A DNA stretch of 64,000 nt from Gilliamella sp. wkB178 (GTDB lineage Bacteria; Pseudomonadota; Gammaproteobacteria; Enterobacterales; Orbaceae). The notes under the pieces are model-generated. The model was not told the DNA's origin, did not search any database, and worked only from the letters and a program-made list of their open reading frames with translations. Numbering within the stretch: position 1 is the first letter of the stretch; every line of letters begins with the position of its first letter. The translations under genes and the position numbers were made by a program. Shown piece by piece: positions 30,831-40,100 of this stretch. The stretch is from the NCBI RefSeq assembly GCF_001690705.1, contig NZ_LZGK01000001.1, positions 62,001 to 126,000 of the forward strand, read 5' to 3'.

Positions 30831-31181
30831 ATGAAATATAGATTAGTCTTACCTGTTATATTTCTGAGTTTTTCTGTTTCTGCCGTTAATAGTGATGCTA
30901 CTAATGATTGTGTGGCGGGAAAAGTACAGAATTATACTGCGCAAACAGGAATTAAAGGTCCAGATATTGCCATACCTATTGTTGAAGATATGTATAAACA
31001 ATGTGGAGGTACTTATGGTGATGATGAATGGGATTATGACCTTGATGAAAATCTGGATAAAATCCAACAATGCGAGGAAGAGCACCTAAATGCATTTAAA
31101 CTCCAAAATGGAGAAGACGCTGTTGTGTCAAGGGATATACTTGATGAATGGACAGTACAGTGTGGTGGCAAAGTTGAATAA
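30831..31181 (+). CDS. Small periplasmic protein, paralogue of 31533-31892
   Basis: The start chosen is the third in-frame ATG (30831), which has AAAGGTG just before it and leads directly into a signal peptide (RLVLPVIFLSFSVSAVN). The protein has 116 residues. The mature part contains four cysteines in the order C..C..C..C, ending WTVQCGGK. The pattern recurs in the interrupted gene at 31533 (ends WQKECGLTK), so the two are paralogues. The family is unknown to me. After the TAA the same frame remains open for another 112 codons. Confidence 0.65.
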   Translation: MKYRLVLPVIFLSFSVSAVNSDATNDCVAGKVQNYTAQTGIKGPDIAIPIVEDMYKQCGGTYGDDEWDYDLDENLDKIQQCEEEHLNAFKLQNGEDAVVSRDILDEWTVQCGGKVE

Positions 31182-31517
31182 GAAGAGACTGAGTCAGTCT
31201 ATACCCCGCTTTTACCACCCAAAGTTAAACCGCAGGTAAAAGCACCTAATTTAGAAGTAACATTATCCTCCAGAACTAACCAGTTGTATGGTTACCTCAT
31301 TACCATTATCACTATAACAAATATAGATGATCGCATTGTTGAAATTTACGACATCGCCGTTAATCGAGGTGGTTGTCATTTTAGTTCTGATTTTAGATAT
31401 CAAACTGCTTTAAGAAACAGCAAATCTAAAGTATATAAAAGTCAATCATGTAGAGACAAAGTTCGTGAAGTTATGGTGAGAACTAATTTTGGGGAAGTGG
31501 GTTATCAATTTAAATAA
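31182..31517 (+). pseudogene. Startless open frame directly after the 30831 gene
   Basis: Directly after the TAA at 31179-31181 the same frame continues open to 31517, beginning EETESVYTPLLPPKVKPQVK and ending in a beta-rich segment with two cysteines (RGGCHFSS, SQSCRDKV). There is no ATG or GTG near its beginning and no ribosome site; only an internal TTG at 31284. It is either the second half of a longer gene cut by a nonsense codon or the 3' remnant of another gene. The proline-rich start looks like a linker. Confidence 0.5.
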
Positions 31518-31532
31518 TTAGGAAACTAATTT

Positions 31533-31892
31533 ATGAAATATTTATTAACAACATTAACACTTTTATTGAGTTTTTTTTCATTTGCAGAAAATAGCCCACA
31601 AGTGATGAAGTGTGTAAATGAAACAGTGGAACGTTTTACTGAAAGAAACAAAATTGAACGTTATCAGATTGATAAATTGATGCTTTCAGGTATATATGCG
31701 CGTTGTAATGGTGTAATGGATGCTTCTGAATGGGCACTCGCTAAAACAGGTGATCCAGTTAAAGATGCAAAAATTGCAGAGTAATGTTACATATGGAAGC
31801 AGGCCAATTTTCTTGATGAAAATGGATATGATGCAAAGGTAACTACTCAAATGAAAGCTGCATGGCAAAAAGAATGTGGACTGACAAAATAA
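31533..31892 (+). pseudogene. Small periplasmic protein gene interrupted by an in-frame TAA
   Basis: A signal peptide (MKYLLTTLTLLLSFFSFA) and 83 codons are followed by TAA at 31782-31784. The same frame then continues 35 more codons with CYIWKQANFLDENGYDA and ends WQKECGLTK. The post-stop part aligns with the C-terminal half of the paralogue at 30831. The parent therefore had about 119 residues and has suffered a nonsense change. Confidence 0.65.
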
Positions 31893-31944
31893 CGCACTTC
31901 TTTCTCCGGAATATGGTTGCCATATAGAGGGCAACGACACTCAG

Positions 31945-31965
31945 CTTGGTCAGTATGTGACCAAG
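31945..31965. promoter_or_regulatory. Palindrome CTTGGTC-N7-GACCAAG, copy 2
   Basis: Perfect 7-bp arms with a 7-base spacer match the palindrome at 30211-30229 in arms and spacing. It lies 190 bases upstream of the YaaW-like gene, as expected for an operator. Confidence 0.5.
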
Positions 31966-32057
31966 TTCCAAAAAAAATCCACTTATGTTTCGGGCTTAGT
32001 TTTAATTCACCTTGAAATAATTTATTTAATCAATTAATTAAGTTGATTGAGAATAAT

Positions 32058-32100
32058 AAATATTTTTCATAAAAATATTTTGGGTGGACATGACCTGTCC
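32058..32100. promoter_or_regulatory. Two inverted repeats upstream of the YaaW-like gene
   Basis: A perfect AT-only hairpin with 10-bp arms (AAATATTTTT, 3-nt loop, 32058-32080) is followed by GGACA-N5-TGTCC (32086-32100). They lie 57-100 bases upstream of the 32157 start. The second could be an operator; the first may be a terminator-like or promoter-melting structure. Confidence 0.45.
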
Positions 32101-32156
32101 GGTGACTATTTTATGATTACTCCTGTTGACACCATTCATTCAAGAGGAGAAATAAA

Positions 32157-32918
32157 ATGTCAATTTATCGTTCTGATGCTGATTTAGCATTTTTAAAAAG
32201 TTGTGATAACGAGGATTTGGATATGTTGGTCTCTATCTTAACGGTTGATCCAAAAGATAAGAAGCCCCGATATACTGAAGAGCTGACCTCTAGTAACGAG
32301 TATAAACAATACTATCCTGACCATCAAAAATATTGGGAATGTATTGCTGCTGAGTTACAAACGTTTGGGGCTAATAGTATTGTGACCAAAGCACTACGCA
32401 AAGGTCAAGGTATTCCGTATCGTGAAATATTGATGGATGTGTGTAAGAAGAAGAAAGTGAACTTCAATAAAAATTCACCGATTGAGGTAATTGAAATGAA
32501 TTTATTGATGCGTCTGCTTGAACAGACATTGAACGAAATGACTAAGGAGCAATTAAATGAATTCGTCCATGATATGGGTATGGAATTGATGAATCCAACA
32601 CCAGAATTAATTTTGATGGCTGCTCAGTCTGCGATTAAGCTTTCCGGCTTTGCTGCGTACACCTTTGCAACGAGAACACTGGCAATGCTCTTAAGACAAA
32701 TTGGTCTCAAAGCGTCTTTTGTTGTTTATACCTCAATGACAACAGCAATGGGAATTATTTCAGGGCCAATAGGTTGGGGAGCGACTGCAGCATGGTTAGC
32801 CACTGATTTAGCTTCACCAGCATATCGGGTAACAGTTCCCGCCTGTGTCATCATCGCTTATATGAGGCAAAAATCACTGAATGCTTCAGCTATCCCTCGT
32901 GAAGTAGAACAAAATTAA
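32157..32918 (+). CDS. YaaW-like protein (UPF0174/DUF3944)
   Basis: The 253-residue protein begins with the short DUF3944 segment YRSDADLAFLKSCDNEDLDMLV. It continues into the YaaW/UPF0174 domain, in which a hydrophobic glycine-rich part (about residues 185-235, SMTTAMGIISGPIGWGATAAW) could insert in a membrane. Family function is unknown. An AGAGGAG ribosome site precedes the ATG. It is followed after 14 bases by the WYL regulator, so the two are probably co-transcribed. The same pairing would suit a regulated stress or defence protein, but that is inference. Confidence 0.78.
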   Translation: MSIYRSDADLAFLKSCDNEDLDMLVSILTVDPKDKKPRYTEELTSSNEYKQYYPDHQKYWECIAAELQTFGANSIVTKALRKGQGIPYREILMDVCKKKKVNFNKNSPIEVIEMNLLMRLLEQTLNEMTKEQLNEFVHDMGMELMNPTPELILMAAQSAIKLSGFAAYTFATRTLAMLLRQIGLKASFVVYTSMTTAMGIISGPIGWGATAAWLATDLASPAYRVTVPACVIIAYMRQKSLNASAIPREVEQN

Positions 32919-32932
32919 TAAGGCACATTATA

Positions 32933-33637
32933 ATGTCGGGAAACAATACCGAACGTGACAAAATGGGAAGGCGGCTTGGATTGATTGTGAGTCGCTTATT
33001 TTCAGGAGAGTCATTATCCATTCCACGTCTTGCTACTGAGTTCAATGTCTCGGAACGAACGATTAGAAGAGATATACATCAACGGCTGGATTACCTTAAT
33101 ATTTATAAAAAAGAGGATAAATATCAACTTACTTTTTTTAACCGTGTCACGAGAACTGATCGTGATATTATTCGCTTTGCTAAAATGACTTATATTGACA
33201 GATTATTTCCGAGTTTTGATCGAAAATTCGTTTCACTACTTTTAGACAGCGATAGCCATTCACCTTTTGTTGTTTACACTTCGCCATTAGAAAAGAAGAT
33301 AGGTGTATTTAGTGTATTTTACTCTATCACCCAATCCATTATTGATAGCCATAAAATTAACTTTATGTACCAGGGAAAATATTATCAACATTTTCACCCA
33401 TATCGTTTAATTTATTTCAAAAAGCATTGGTATCTTGTTGGGTTGATTGAGAACAAAATGTTGGTTGTACTTTTTGATTTGATTTCAGATGTGGATGTGA
33501 CAAAGCATTGTTTCAAACGTGATATGCTATTTTTAGATTTGACCGAAAATGAGCAGTTTATTCACTCCCTTCCTTACTTCCAATATTCGATTGATTTATA
33601 TTTCAATTTCAAACCTTATTACCATGTAACTGAATAA
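32933..33637 (+). CDS. HTH-WYL transcriptional regulator
   Basis: The 234-residue protein has an N-terminal DeoR-like helix-turn-helix (SIPRLATEFNVSERTIRRDI, about residues 29-48) and a C-terminal WYL-type region (FHPYRLIYFKKHWYLVGLIE, about 153-172, with WYL intact). WYL regulators often control defence islands by sensing nucleotide or nucleic-acid ligands, and the island palindromes are candidate operators. It is shorter than many WYL proteins because the C-terminal WCX extension is reduced. Confidence 0.85.
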   Translation: MSGNNTERDKMGRRLGLIVSRLFSGESLSIPRLATEFNVSERTIRRDIHQRLDYLNIYKKEDKYQLTFFNRVTRTDRDIIRFAKMTYIDRLFPSFDRKFVSLLLDSDSHSPFVVYTSPLEKKIGVFSVFYSITQSIIDSHKINFMYQGKYYQHFHPYRLIYFKKHWYLVGLIENKMLVVLFDLISDVDVTKHCFKRDMLFLDLTENEQFIHSLPYFQYSIDLYFNFKPYYHVTE

Positions 33638-33724
33638 TTATTAAAAGACTAATTTCATTGATGTAAAAAAAGAATTGTGAGCTTTATGGTATGAAGATAC
33701 ACATTACTCAATGGAGATACCACA

Positions 33725-33934
33725 ATGTCAACACACTTACCTTCAAACGATGCCATTTTACATCCTGACTATCTTGTTGATATGAAATATATCACAACAC
33801 TTACAGGAATGACTGATAAATGGTTTTATGCCTTGATAAAACGAGAAAAATTCCCAAGACCAATAAAATTTGGACGAGCCTCTCGTTGGCGTCTTAAGGA
33901 CATTGAATCTTGGATAGAGACCAAAACTAATTAA
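33725..33934 (+). CDS. AlpA-family excisionase/regulator
   Basis: The 69-residue protein has a single MerR-like helix-turn-helix of the AlpA type: YLVDMKYITTLTGMTDKWFY followed by PRPIKFGRASRWRLKDIESW. AlpA proteins activate or act with the integrase of P4-like islands. It is immediately upstream of the integrase, with a terminator hairpin between them. Confidence 0.9.
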   Translation: MSTHLPSNDAILHPDYLVDMKYITTLTGMTDKWFYALIKREKFPRPIKFGRASRWRLKDIESWIETKTN

Positions 33935-33951
33935 TAACTAAATTATTAACC

Positions 33952-33983
33952 AAAGCCACAAAGTCAACGATGTGGCTTTTTTT
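33952..33983 (+). terminator. Terminator between alpA and the integrase
   Basis: A stem of AAAGCCACA with its complement around a 10-base loop is followed by seven T. It separates alpA from the integrase, so the integrase presumably has its own promoter. Confidence 0.85.
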
Positions 33984-34016
33984 ATGTCTAGAATTTAACA
34001 AATAAGGAGCATCGTC

Positions 34017-35264
34017 ATGTCCTTAACCGACTTAAAAATCAAATCCGCTAAACCTAATGTAAAGCAATATAAATTAACAGATGGAGATGGTTTGTTTTTA
34101 CTTGTTCACACTAATGGTTCTAAATATTGGCGGTATCGCTATTACTTAAAAAGCAAAGAAAGATTGATGTCAATTGGACAATATCCTAATGTTTCATTAA
34201 GTGAAGCTAGAAGTTTGCGAGATGAGGCTAAATCATTACTTGCTAAAAATATAGATCCTTTGATAGAAAAGAAAGCAAAACATCTTGAAGATGAAATACA
34301 AGTAACTTTTGAACAGGTGGCCCGTAAGTGGTGTATTAATAATAAAACATGGTCTGAGCCACATAGAGCTAAGGTGCTACGAACATTAGAGCTCTATTTG
34401 TTCCCTAAGATTGGCGCTTACTCTATTTCAGCATTAACTACTCGTCAGTTAATTGTTCCAATTAAAGCTGTGGAAGAAGATGGGCATAGTGAAGTTGCAA
34501 GCCGATTACAACAACGTACATCCGCTATTATGCGTTATGCGGTACAAAATGGTTATATCTCTTATAATCCAGCTCAGGACTTGAAAGGTGTGGTGAGCAA
34601 GGTTAAGGTGAATCATCGTCCTGCACTTGAATTAGAACAGTTACCTGAACTATTAGAGCGTATTGATAACTTTAAAGGACGAGAGTTAACCAAATTGGCA
34701 ATTAAACTTACCTTACTTATCTTTATTCGTTCTAGTGAATTGCGTTTTGCTCGGTGGTCTGAAATCGATTTTGATAAAAAGGTTTGGACTATTCCAGCAG
34801 AAAGAGAAGTGATTGATGGTGTACCGCATTCTCACCGTGGTTCAAAAATGAAAACTCCTCATTTGGTTCCATTAAGTGATCAAGCCATTGAGATTTTAAA
34901 ACAAATTTATGCGATTAGTGGAATGTATGAACTGGTATTTATTGGCGATCATTCACCGAGAAAACCTATGAGTGAAAATACCATTAATAAAGCATTACGT
35001 TCAATTGGCTACGATACTAAAACAGAACTTTGTGGACATGGTTTTAGAACTATGGCTTGTAGTGCATTAGTTGAATCGAATCTATGGTCACGAGATGCTG
35101 TTGAACGACAAATGAGTCATCAAGAACGTAATGGGGTAAGAGCAGCTTATATTCATAAAGCACAGCATATTGAAGAGCGTAAGAAAATGGTTCAGTGGTG
35201 GGCCAATTACTTAGATTCAATCCGAACTGAATTTGTCATGCCTTATGAGTTTAAGACTGCTTAA
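34017..35264 (+). CDS. P4-type tyrosine integrase
   Basis: The 415-residue protein starts with the Arm-DNA-binding domain (LTDLKIKSAKPNVKQYKLTD, DUF4102), then a core-binding domain and the catalytic domain. Catalytic residues seen are Arg238 (RSSELRFARW), His341 and Arg344 (GHGFR), His368 (MSHQ) and nucleophile Tyr378 (AAYIH). It should catalyse integration at a tRNA 3' end, here tRNA-Phe. Unusually, it lies 6.3 kb from the left repeat and 10.6 kb from the right, not next to an att site. GGAG precedes the ATG. Confidence 0.94.
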   Translation: MSLTDLKIKSAKPNVKQYKLTDGDGLFLLVHTNGSKYWRYRYYLKSKERLMSIGQYPNVSLSEARSLRDEAKSLLAKNIDPLIEKKAKHLEDEIQVTFEQVARKWCINNKTWSEPHRAKVLRTLELYLFPKIGAYSISALTTRQLIVPIKAVEEDGHSEVASRLQQRTSAIMRYAVQNGYISYNPAQDLKGVVSKVKVNHRPALELEQLPELLERIDNFKGRELTKLAIKLTLLIFIRSSELRFARWSEIDFDKKVWTIPAEREVIDGVPHSHRGSKMKTPHLVPLSDQAIEILKQIYAISGMYELVFIGDHSPRKPMSENTINKALRSIGYDTKTELCGHGFRTMACSALVESNLWSRDAVERQMSHQERNGVRAAYIHKAQHIEERKKMVQWWANYLDSIRTEFVMPYEFKTA

Positions 35265-35333
35265 AAAACACCTCACTATTTAATTTTCTTTTCAGAAATC
35301 AATCATTTTATATCTAAAATTTAAGGAGTGTTT

Positions 35334-35987
35334 ATGCAAACATTACCTCATGTATCGTCATGTCTAGAATCTACTGTGGTTGGTTCGAGTACGATTTCAG
35401 TTTTTATCACCAATTTAGGTAAATATAACGAAGGAGAGCTAGTCGGTGAATGGCTTACTTTGCCAACAACGTCTGAACATGTTACTCAACGTCTTGAGCG
35501 TATTGGTATTGATGGCATTCAATATGAAGAGTTCTTTTTAACTGATTATGAATCATCGGTTAGTGGCATATCGGATTATATTTCGGAATACAGCAATCTT
35601 AATGAGCTTAACTATTTAGCCTCCAGACTTGAAGAGCTGAGTAGTAATGACATTGAAATTTATGAAGCAGTTATTGATATCGGTGGGCATGTACAATCGG
35701 TTGCCGATCTTATTAACTTAGTTGATAACTTGGATTGTTTTCAATGTTTATGGAATGTAAGCGATGAATATGATTTAGGTTTCTATTGGATTGAAGAAAG
35801 CGGTTGTTACAACTTGAAAGATCTAGGAAATTTAGCTAACTACTTTGATTACGAAAAGTATGGTCGTGATATTGCCCTTGAACAGGGTGGTACATTCTGT
35901 TCTAGTGGCTATGTTTATCATACTGGTGAGAGTTTTACTGAAAATTATGATGGGGAATGTGTTCCTGAGGAGTATTGTGTTTTGTAA
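35334..35987 (+). CDS. ardA: ArdA antirestriction protein
   Basis: From the ATG at 35334, with AAGGAG 6 bases before it, the protein has 217 residues. It is strongly acidic and carries the ArdA signature region VFITNLGKYNEGELVGEWLTLP and the later YDLGFYWIEESGCYN. ArdA dimers mimic the shape and charge of B-form DNA and block type I restriction enzymes. It is placed between the integrase and the Ssp-like operon. An hsdR remnant lies just outside the island. Confidence 0.88.
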   Translation: MQTLPHVSSCLESTVVGSSTISVFITNLGKYNEGELVGEWLTLPTTSEHVTQRLERIGIDGIQYEEFFLTDYESSVSGISDYISEYSNLNELNYLASRLEELSSNDIEIYEAVIDIGGHVQSVADLINLVDNLDCFQCLWNVSDEYDLGFYWIEESGCYNLKDLGNLANYFDYEKYGRDIALEQGGTFCSSGYVYHTGESFTENYDGECVPEEYCVL

Positions 35988-36097
35988 AACTTAAAATATT
36001 TATAAAATCAATTAATTTTATTCATAAATATAACTTATTTTCAAGTGGTTAACCTTTTTTTATTATGATTTATATTTTAATTAGATTAAATTAATTG

Positions 36098-36150
36098 TTT
36101 ACTGGATAAGTTATCCAGTAAAAGGTAAAATTAGATTTAATTTTACCTTT
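36098..36150. promoter_or_regulatory. Two adjacent perfect palindromes upstream of the Ssp-like operon
   Basis: Positions 36098-36122 form a perfect palindrome with 12-bp arms (TTTACTGGATAA) around one G. Positions 36121-36150 form a second perfect inverted repeat with 13-bp arms (AAAGGTAAAATTA) around four bases. They abut each other and end 16 bases before the first ATG, which has no Shine-Dalgarno. The first looks like a dimer operator and the second like an RNA hairpin or a second operator. Together they predict tight control of the defence operon. Confidence 0.75.
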
Positions 36151-36166
36151 TAAATAAATCTTTAAT

Positions 36167-37114
36167 ATGTCAGTAATAACTAATCAATCAAATTTTGATT
36201 TTCATTTCTCTGGACATGAAACATTCACTTTAAGACATCTTTGGCTAAAAAAAGTATGTGATGCAGCTAATAAAAATTTTATATTAGATAAACATATTTT
36301 TTCTGATGATTTTTCTATATCACGTTTTGGTGTTGGAAAGAACATGGTTTCATCTATAAAACATTGGGCTCTTGCTTGTGGAGTTATAGATGAAGATGAA
36401 AATAAATCGCATTTTAAATTGTCTGAATTAGGAAAATTAATTTTTTTGGAAAATGGATTAGATCCTTATGTTGAAAATATTTCTACTGCATGGTTAATGC
36501 ATTGGCAATTATCAGGTTTAAGACCAATTAGTAAAAATAATAAACATAGGAGTTCAACATGGTTTTTACTTTTTAATTCTTATATTTTACCTGAATTTAG
36601 TATTAAAGATATAGTTGAACATATAAAACAACATGTTGAATCATTTGGTAAAACTATTGCAGAAAAGTCAATTAAAAACGATGTAGAGACCTGCATCAAA
36701 GGATACTCCCCTCGTAGTTTATCACATACAACAGAAGATATAAGTGAACCATTGCTAGCTGAATTAGATCTAATTAAATTCAATCAAACAGGTAAATATT
36801 TTTTTGTTCGAGGTCAAAAACCTAATCTATTAAATGGTATTTTTGACTATGCTTTATTAGATTATTGGTCTATGACAACAAAAAGTGAAAAAACATTATC
36901 ACTCAATGATATCACTTTTGGCATAGGTTCTCCGGGGAGAGTATTTAAACTTAATGAGGACTCTGTAGCAGAGCGATTGTATGACATAGCTGAACGTACA
37001 AATGGAATATTTACATGGAGTAGTTCTTCTGGGGTGCAGCAAATTGTTTTGACCAAAAATATAAATAGTTTATTTGATCTAAAAATAGAAAGATTAAGGA
37101 CCGCATTTTTATGA
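36167..37114 (+). CDS. sspB: DUF4007 protein, SspB-like
   Basis: The 315-residue protein begins FDFHFSGHETFTLRHLWLKK, the hallmark opening of DUF4007. A region of about residues 45-75 (FGVGKNMVSSIKHWALACG) is also typical. In the characterised SspABCD phosphorothioation system SspB is, to my knowledge, a DUF4007 protein with DNA-nicking activity that opens single-strand-type modification. Its stop overlaps the next gene's ATG (ATGA), so the two are translationally coupled. No sspA cysteine desulfurase precedes it. Two palindromes lie just upstream. Family identification is firm; the Ssp role is by analogy. Confidence 0.78.
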   Translation: MSVITNQSNFDFHFSGHETFTLRHLWLKKVCDAANKNFILDKHIFSDDFSISRFGVGKNMVSSIKHWALACGVIDEDENKSHFKLSELGKLIFLENGLDPYVENISTAWLMHWQLSGLRPISKNNKHRSSTWFLLFNSYILPEFSIKDIVEHIKQHVESFGKTIAEKSIKNDVETCIKGYSPRSLSHTTEDISEPLLAELDLIKFNQTGKYFFVRGQKPNLLNGIFDYALLDYWSMTTKSEKTLSLNDITFGIGSPGRVFKLNEDSVAERLYDIAERTNGIFTWSSSSGVQQIVLTKNINSLFDLKIERLRTAFL

Positions 37115-40100
37115 ATAATATGATGGACGTGTTATCAGAATATATAGAAATATCGCCACAATATCAACGTTCTATAAGAATAGATCATGATCTTGAAAAT
37201 ATAAATTCAATAGAAGGGTTTATATGTCACAAGACCACAACGACTATAATTGAAAATATATTAAATCAATTACAATATACAAATCAGGGGGCCTATACTT
37301 GGACGGGACCTTTTGGAAGTGGTAAGTCTTCACTTGCGTTGATGTTTGCAACAATCCTTGGTAAAGATAATGATCTTCGTACAAAAGCGAGAGCTAAATT
37401 CTCTAAAGAATTTTTGAAATCTTTTGATAAAGTGTTTTCTACCAAAAATGGTGGTTGGGATACATTACCGTTAGTTGGTAAGAGAGAGAGTATAGTTCAG
37501 AGTTTAATCACTATTATTAAAAGAAAATATCCCAATGAAAATATTCCACAAAATATCAATCAATCAGCATTAATAGAATTATTGCTTAAAATATCTAATA
37601 ATGAAAAACAAGATGGAATTTTATTAATTATTGATGAATTAGGTAAATTTTTAGAATTTTCTATCACTAATGGCGATGATATTTATTTTCTCCAGGAGTT
37701 AGCTGAGGCAGCCTCTCGTTCAAAAGGTAAATTTATTGTAATTGGATTATTGCATCAATCTTTCAGAAATTATGCTTATCAGCTAGATGAAAAACAAAAA
37801 AATGAATGGTCTAAGATTCAAGGTCGTTATGCTGATATCCCTTTAATTATTAATACCGATGAAGTAGTATCTCTTATTGGTAAAGCTATCAAAGCTAAAA
37901 AACGCCCAAATGAAACAATCGATGTTTGCAATAGAGTTGCAAATGTAATAAAAAAGTATAAACCATTTATTAATAAAAAAGAATTAGCGAATCAATTGAA
38001 TGAATGTTGGCCGTTACATCCTGTAATGGCTATGTTGTTAGGACCTATTTCTCGAAAGCAAATTGGACAAAATGAACGTAGTATTTTTACCTTTTTATCA
38101 TCTTGTGAACCTTTTGGATTTCAGTATTATTTACAACGTACTACATTTAATAGTAATTGTTGGTATAGAACTGATAATTATTGGGATTATCTTAGAGCAA
38201 ATTTAGAATCGGTTATAACTTATTCGAATGATAGCCATCGATGGGCTCAAGCTGTTGATATTGTTGAAAAAGTAGAAGGTTATGCTAAAGTTAATGAAGA
38301 TTTAAAATTGGCTTTAGTAAAAACAATCGCTTTAATAAATTTATTTAAAAATAGTTCGGGTTTGACTTCAGAAACGGAAATTTTGGAAGCTCTATATCCG
38401 GAATATTCGTCAAGTTCAATTATTAAGGCTTTATCTGAATTAGCTGATTTAAAAGTTATTATTTATCGTAAGCACATAAATTCTTGGGTAATTTTTGAAG
38501 GTAGTGATTTTGATATTGATCAAGCTATAAGAAAGGTAAGTACGAATGTTGAAGAATTTAATCTTAATAATTTAAATAAGAACATTGAGTTACCCACAAT
38601 AATTGCAAAAAAACATTATTATCGTACGGGTTCTATGAGAAGAATGAATGTTAAACTTATTTACTTTGATCATTTTTCTCATTTATGTAAAAAGTCAGCT
38701 GCAATCGAAAATGAAGATTATTTTGGTACTTTTTATCTTGTTTTACCAAATCGAGATAATTTTGGTGAACTTCAATCCAAATTACTTGAATTGAGTAAGA
38801 ATTTAGATCAAAAAACTATTATTGGTTATCCGTCAAATTATAGAAAGATAATTTCTTTTGGTGAAGAGTTAGCTTTATTATTTCGAGTAAAAGATGATAA
38901 TAATGGTATTTTAGAAAGTGATGCAATTGCTAGAAGAGAATTATTTTCAAGAGAACAAACGATTGAGCTAAAATTACAGGAAGAGTTGAGTACCGCTTTA
39001 TATAATGCGACTTGGTGTATTTCAGGTGAAGAATATTCAAACCTTAATTTAAATGTATTTGCTTCAAATTTAGCTGATAAGTTTTTTAATAAAACACCTA
39101 TAATCAGATCTGAATTAATAAACCGAAATAAACTATCACCTTCTATATCTAAAGCAAGAAAAGAGCTACTTTACAGAATTTTTAATAATTTGAATGAAGA
39201 AAATTTAGGGTTTGAAAAATATCCACCAGAAAGAGGGCTTTATGACATTGTTTTAAAGTCAACAAAATTGCATAGTAAAGATAAGACTCATAATTGGGAG
39301 ATAATATCTCCTAGTAAAGATAATTCTTTATATGCGCTTTGGAATGCAACAGATAAACTTTTTTCTTCACAAAAAGATAAAATATCTGTGAAAGATATAT
39401 ATCATTTTTGGAGCCTTCCTCCTTTTGGGTTAGCAAATGGAATTAAGCCGATATTATTCTGGTGTTATTATTTATCTAATAAAGATCATTTATCTTTATA
39501 TAAGAATAATATGTTCTTACCAAATATAACAGATCTAGAAGTCGATGAGTTATTACAAGATGAGAGTATTTTCTCTATAAGAAAAGTTATTTTAGATAAA
39601 GATAAAAGAGATTTATTGAAAGGTATATCTGATCTTCTACAAAAATTTAATGTATTGAATACAAAAAATACTCCACTTGATGCAGCACGTGGTTTAGTTG
39701 GTTTAATATATAAACTACCTGAATGGGCTAAGCGTACCAATAAAATATCTTTGAGAGCTAAGAATATTAGAAATTCACTTCTAAAAGCTTGTGACCCTTA
39801 TAAAATTTTATTTAATGATCTACGAGTTGAAATTAGTTCAAGTGAAAATTATTTATTAGAACTTGAAGATACGATTCAAGAAATAATATCTATTTATCCT
39901 AATACACTAAATTCTATTAATGAGATGGTATTAAAACAACTCGAAATTAAGGATCGTAAAGAATTGCATGATAGAGCAAAGATTCTTAGAGGAATTTCAT
40001 CAGATTATCGATTTAATGCATTTATAGATAGGTTAAGTCGTCTGGACGATTCATTAGAAAGTATTGAAGCGATGATTAGTCTAGTTTTAAATAAGCCCTC

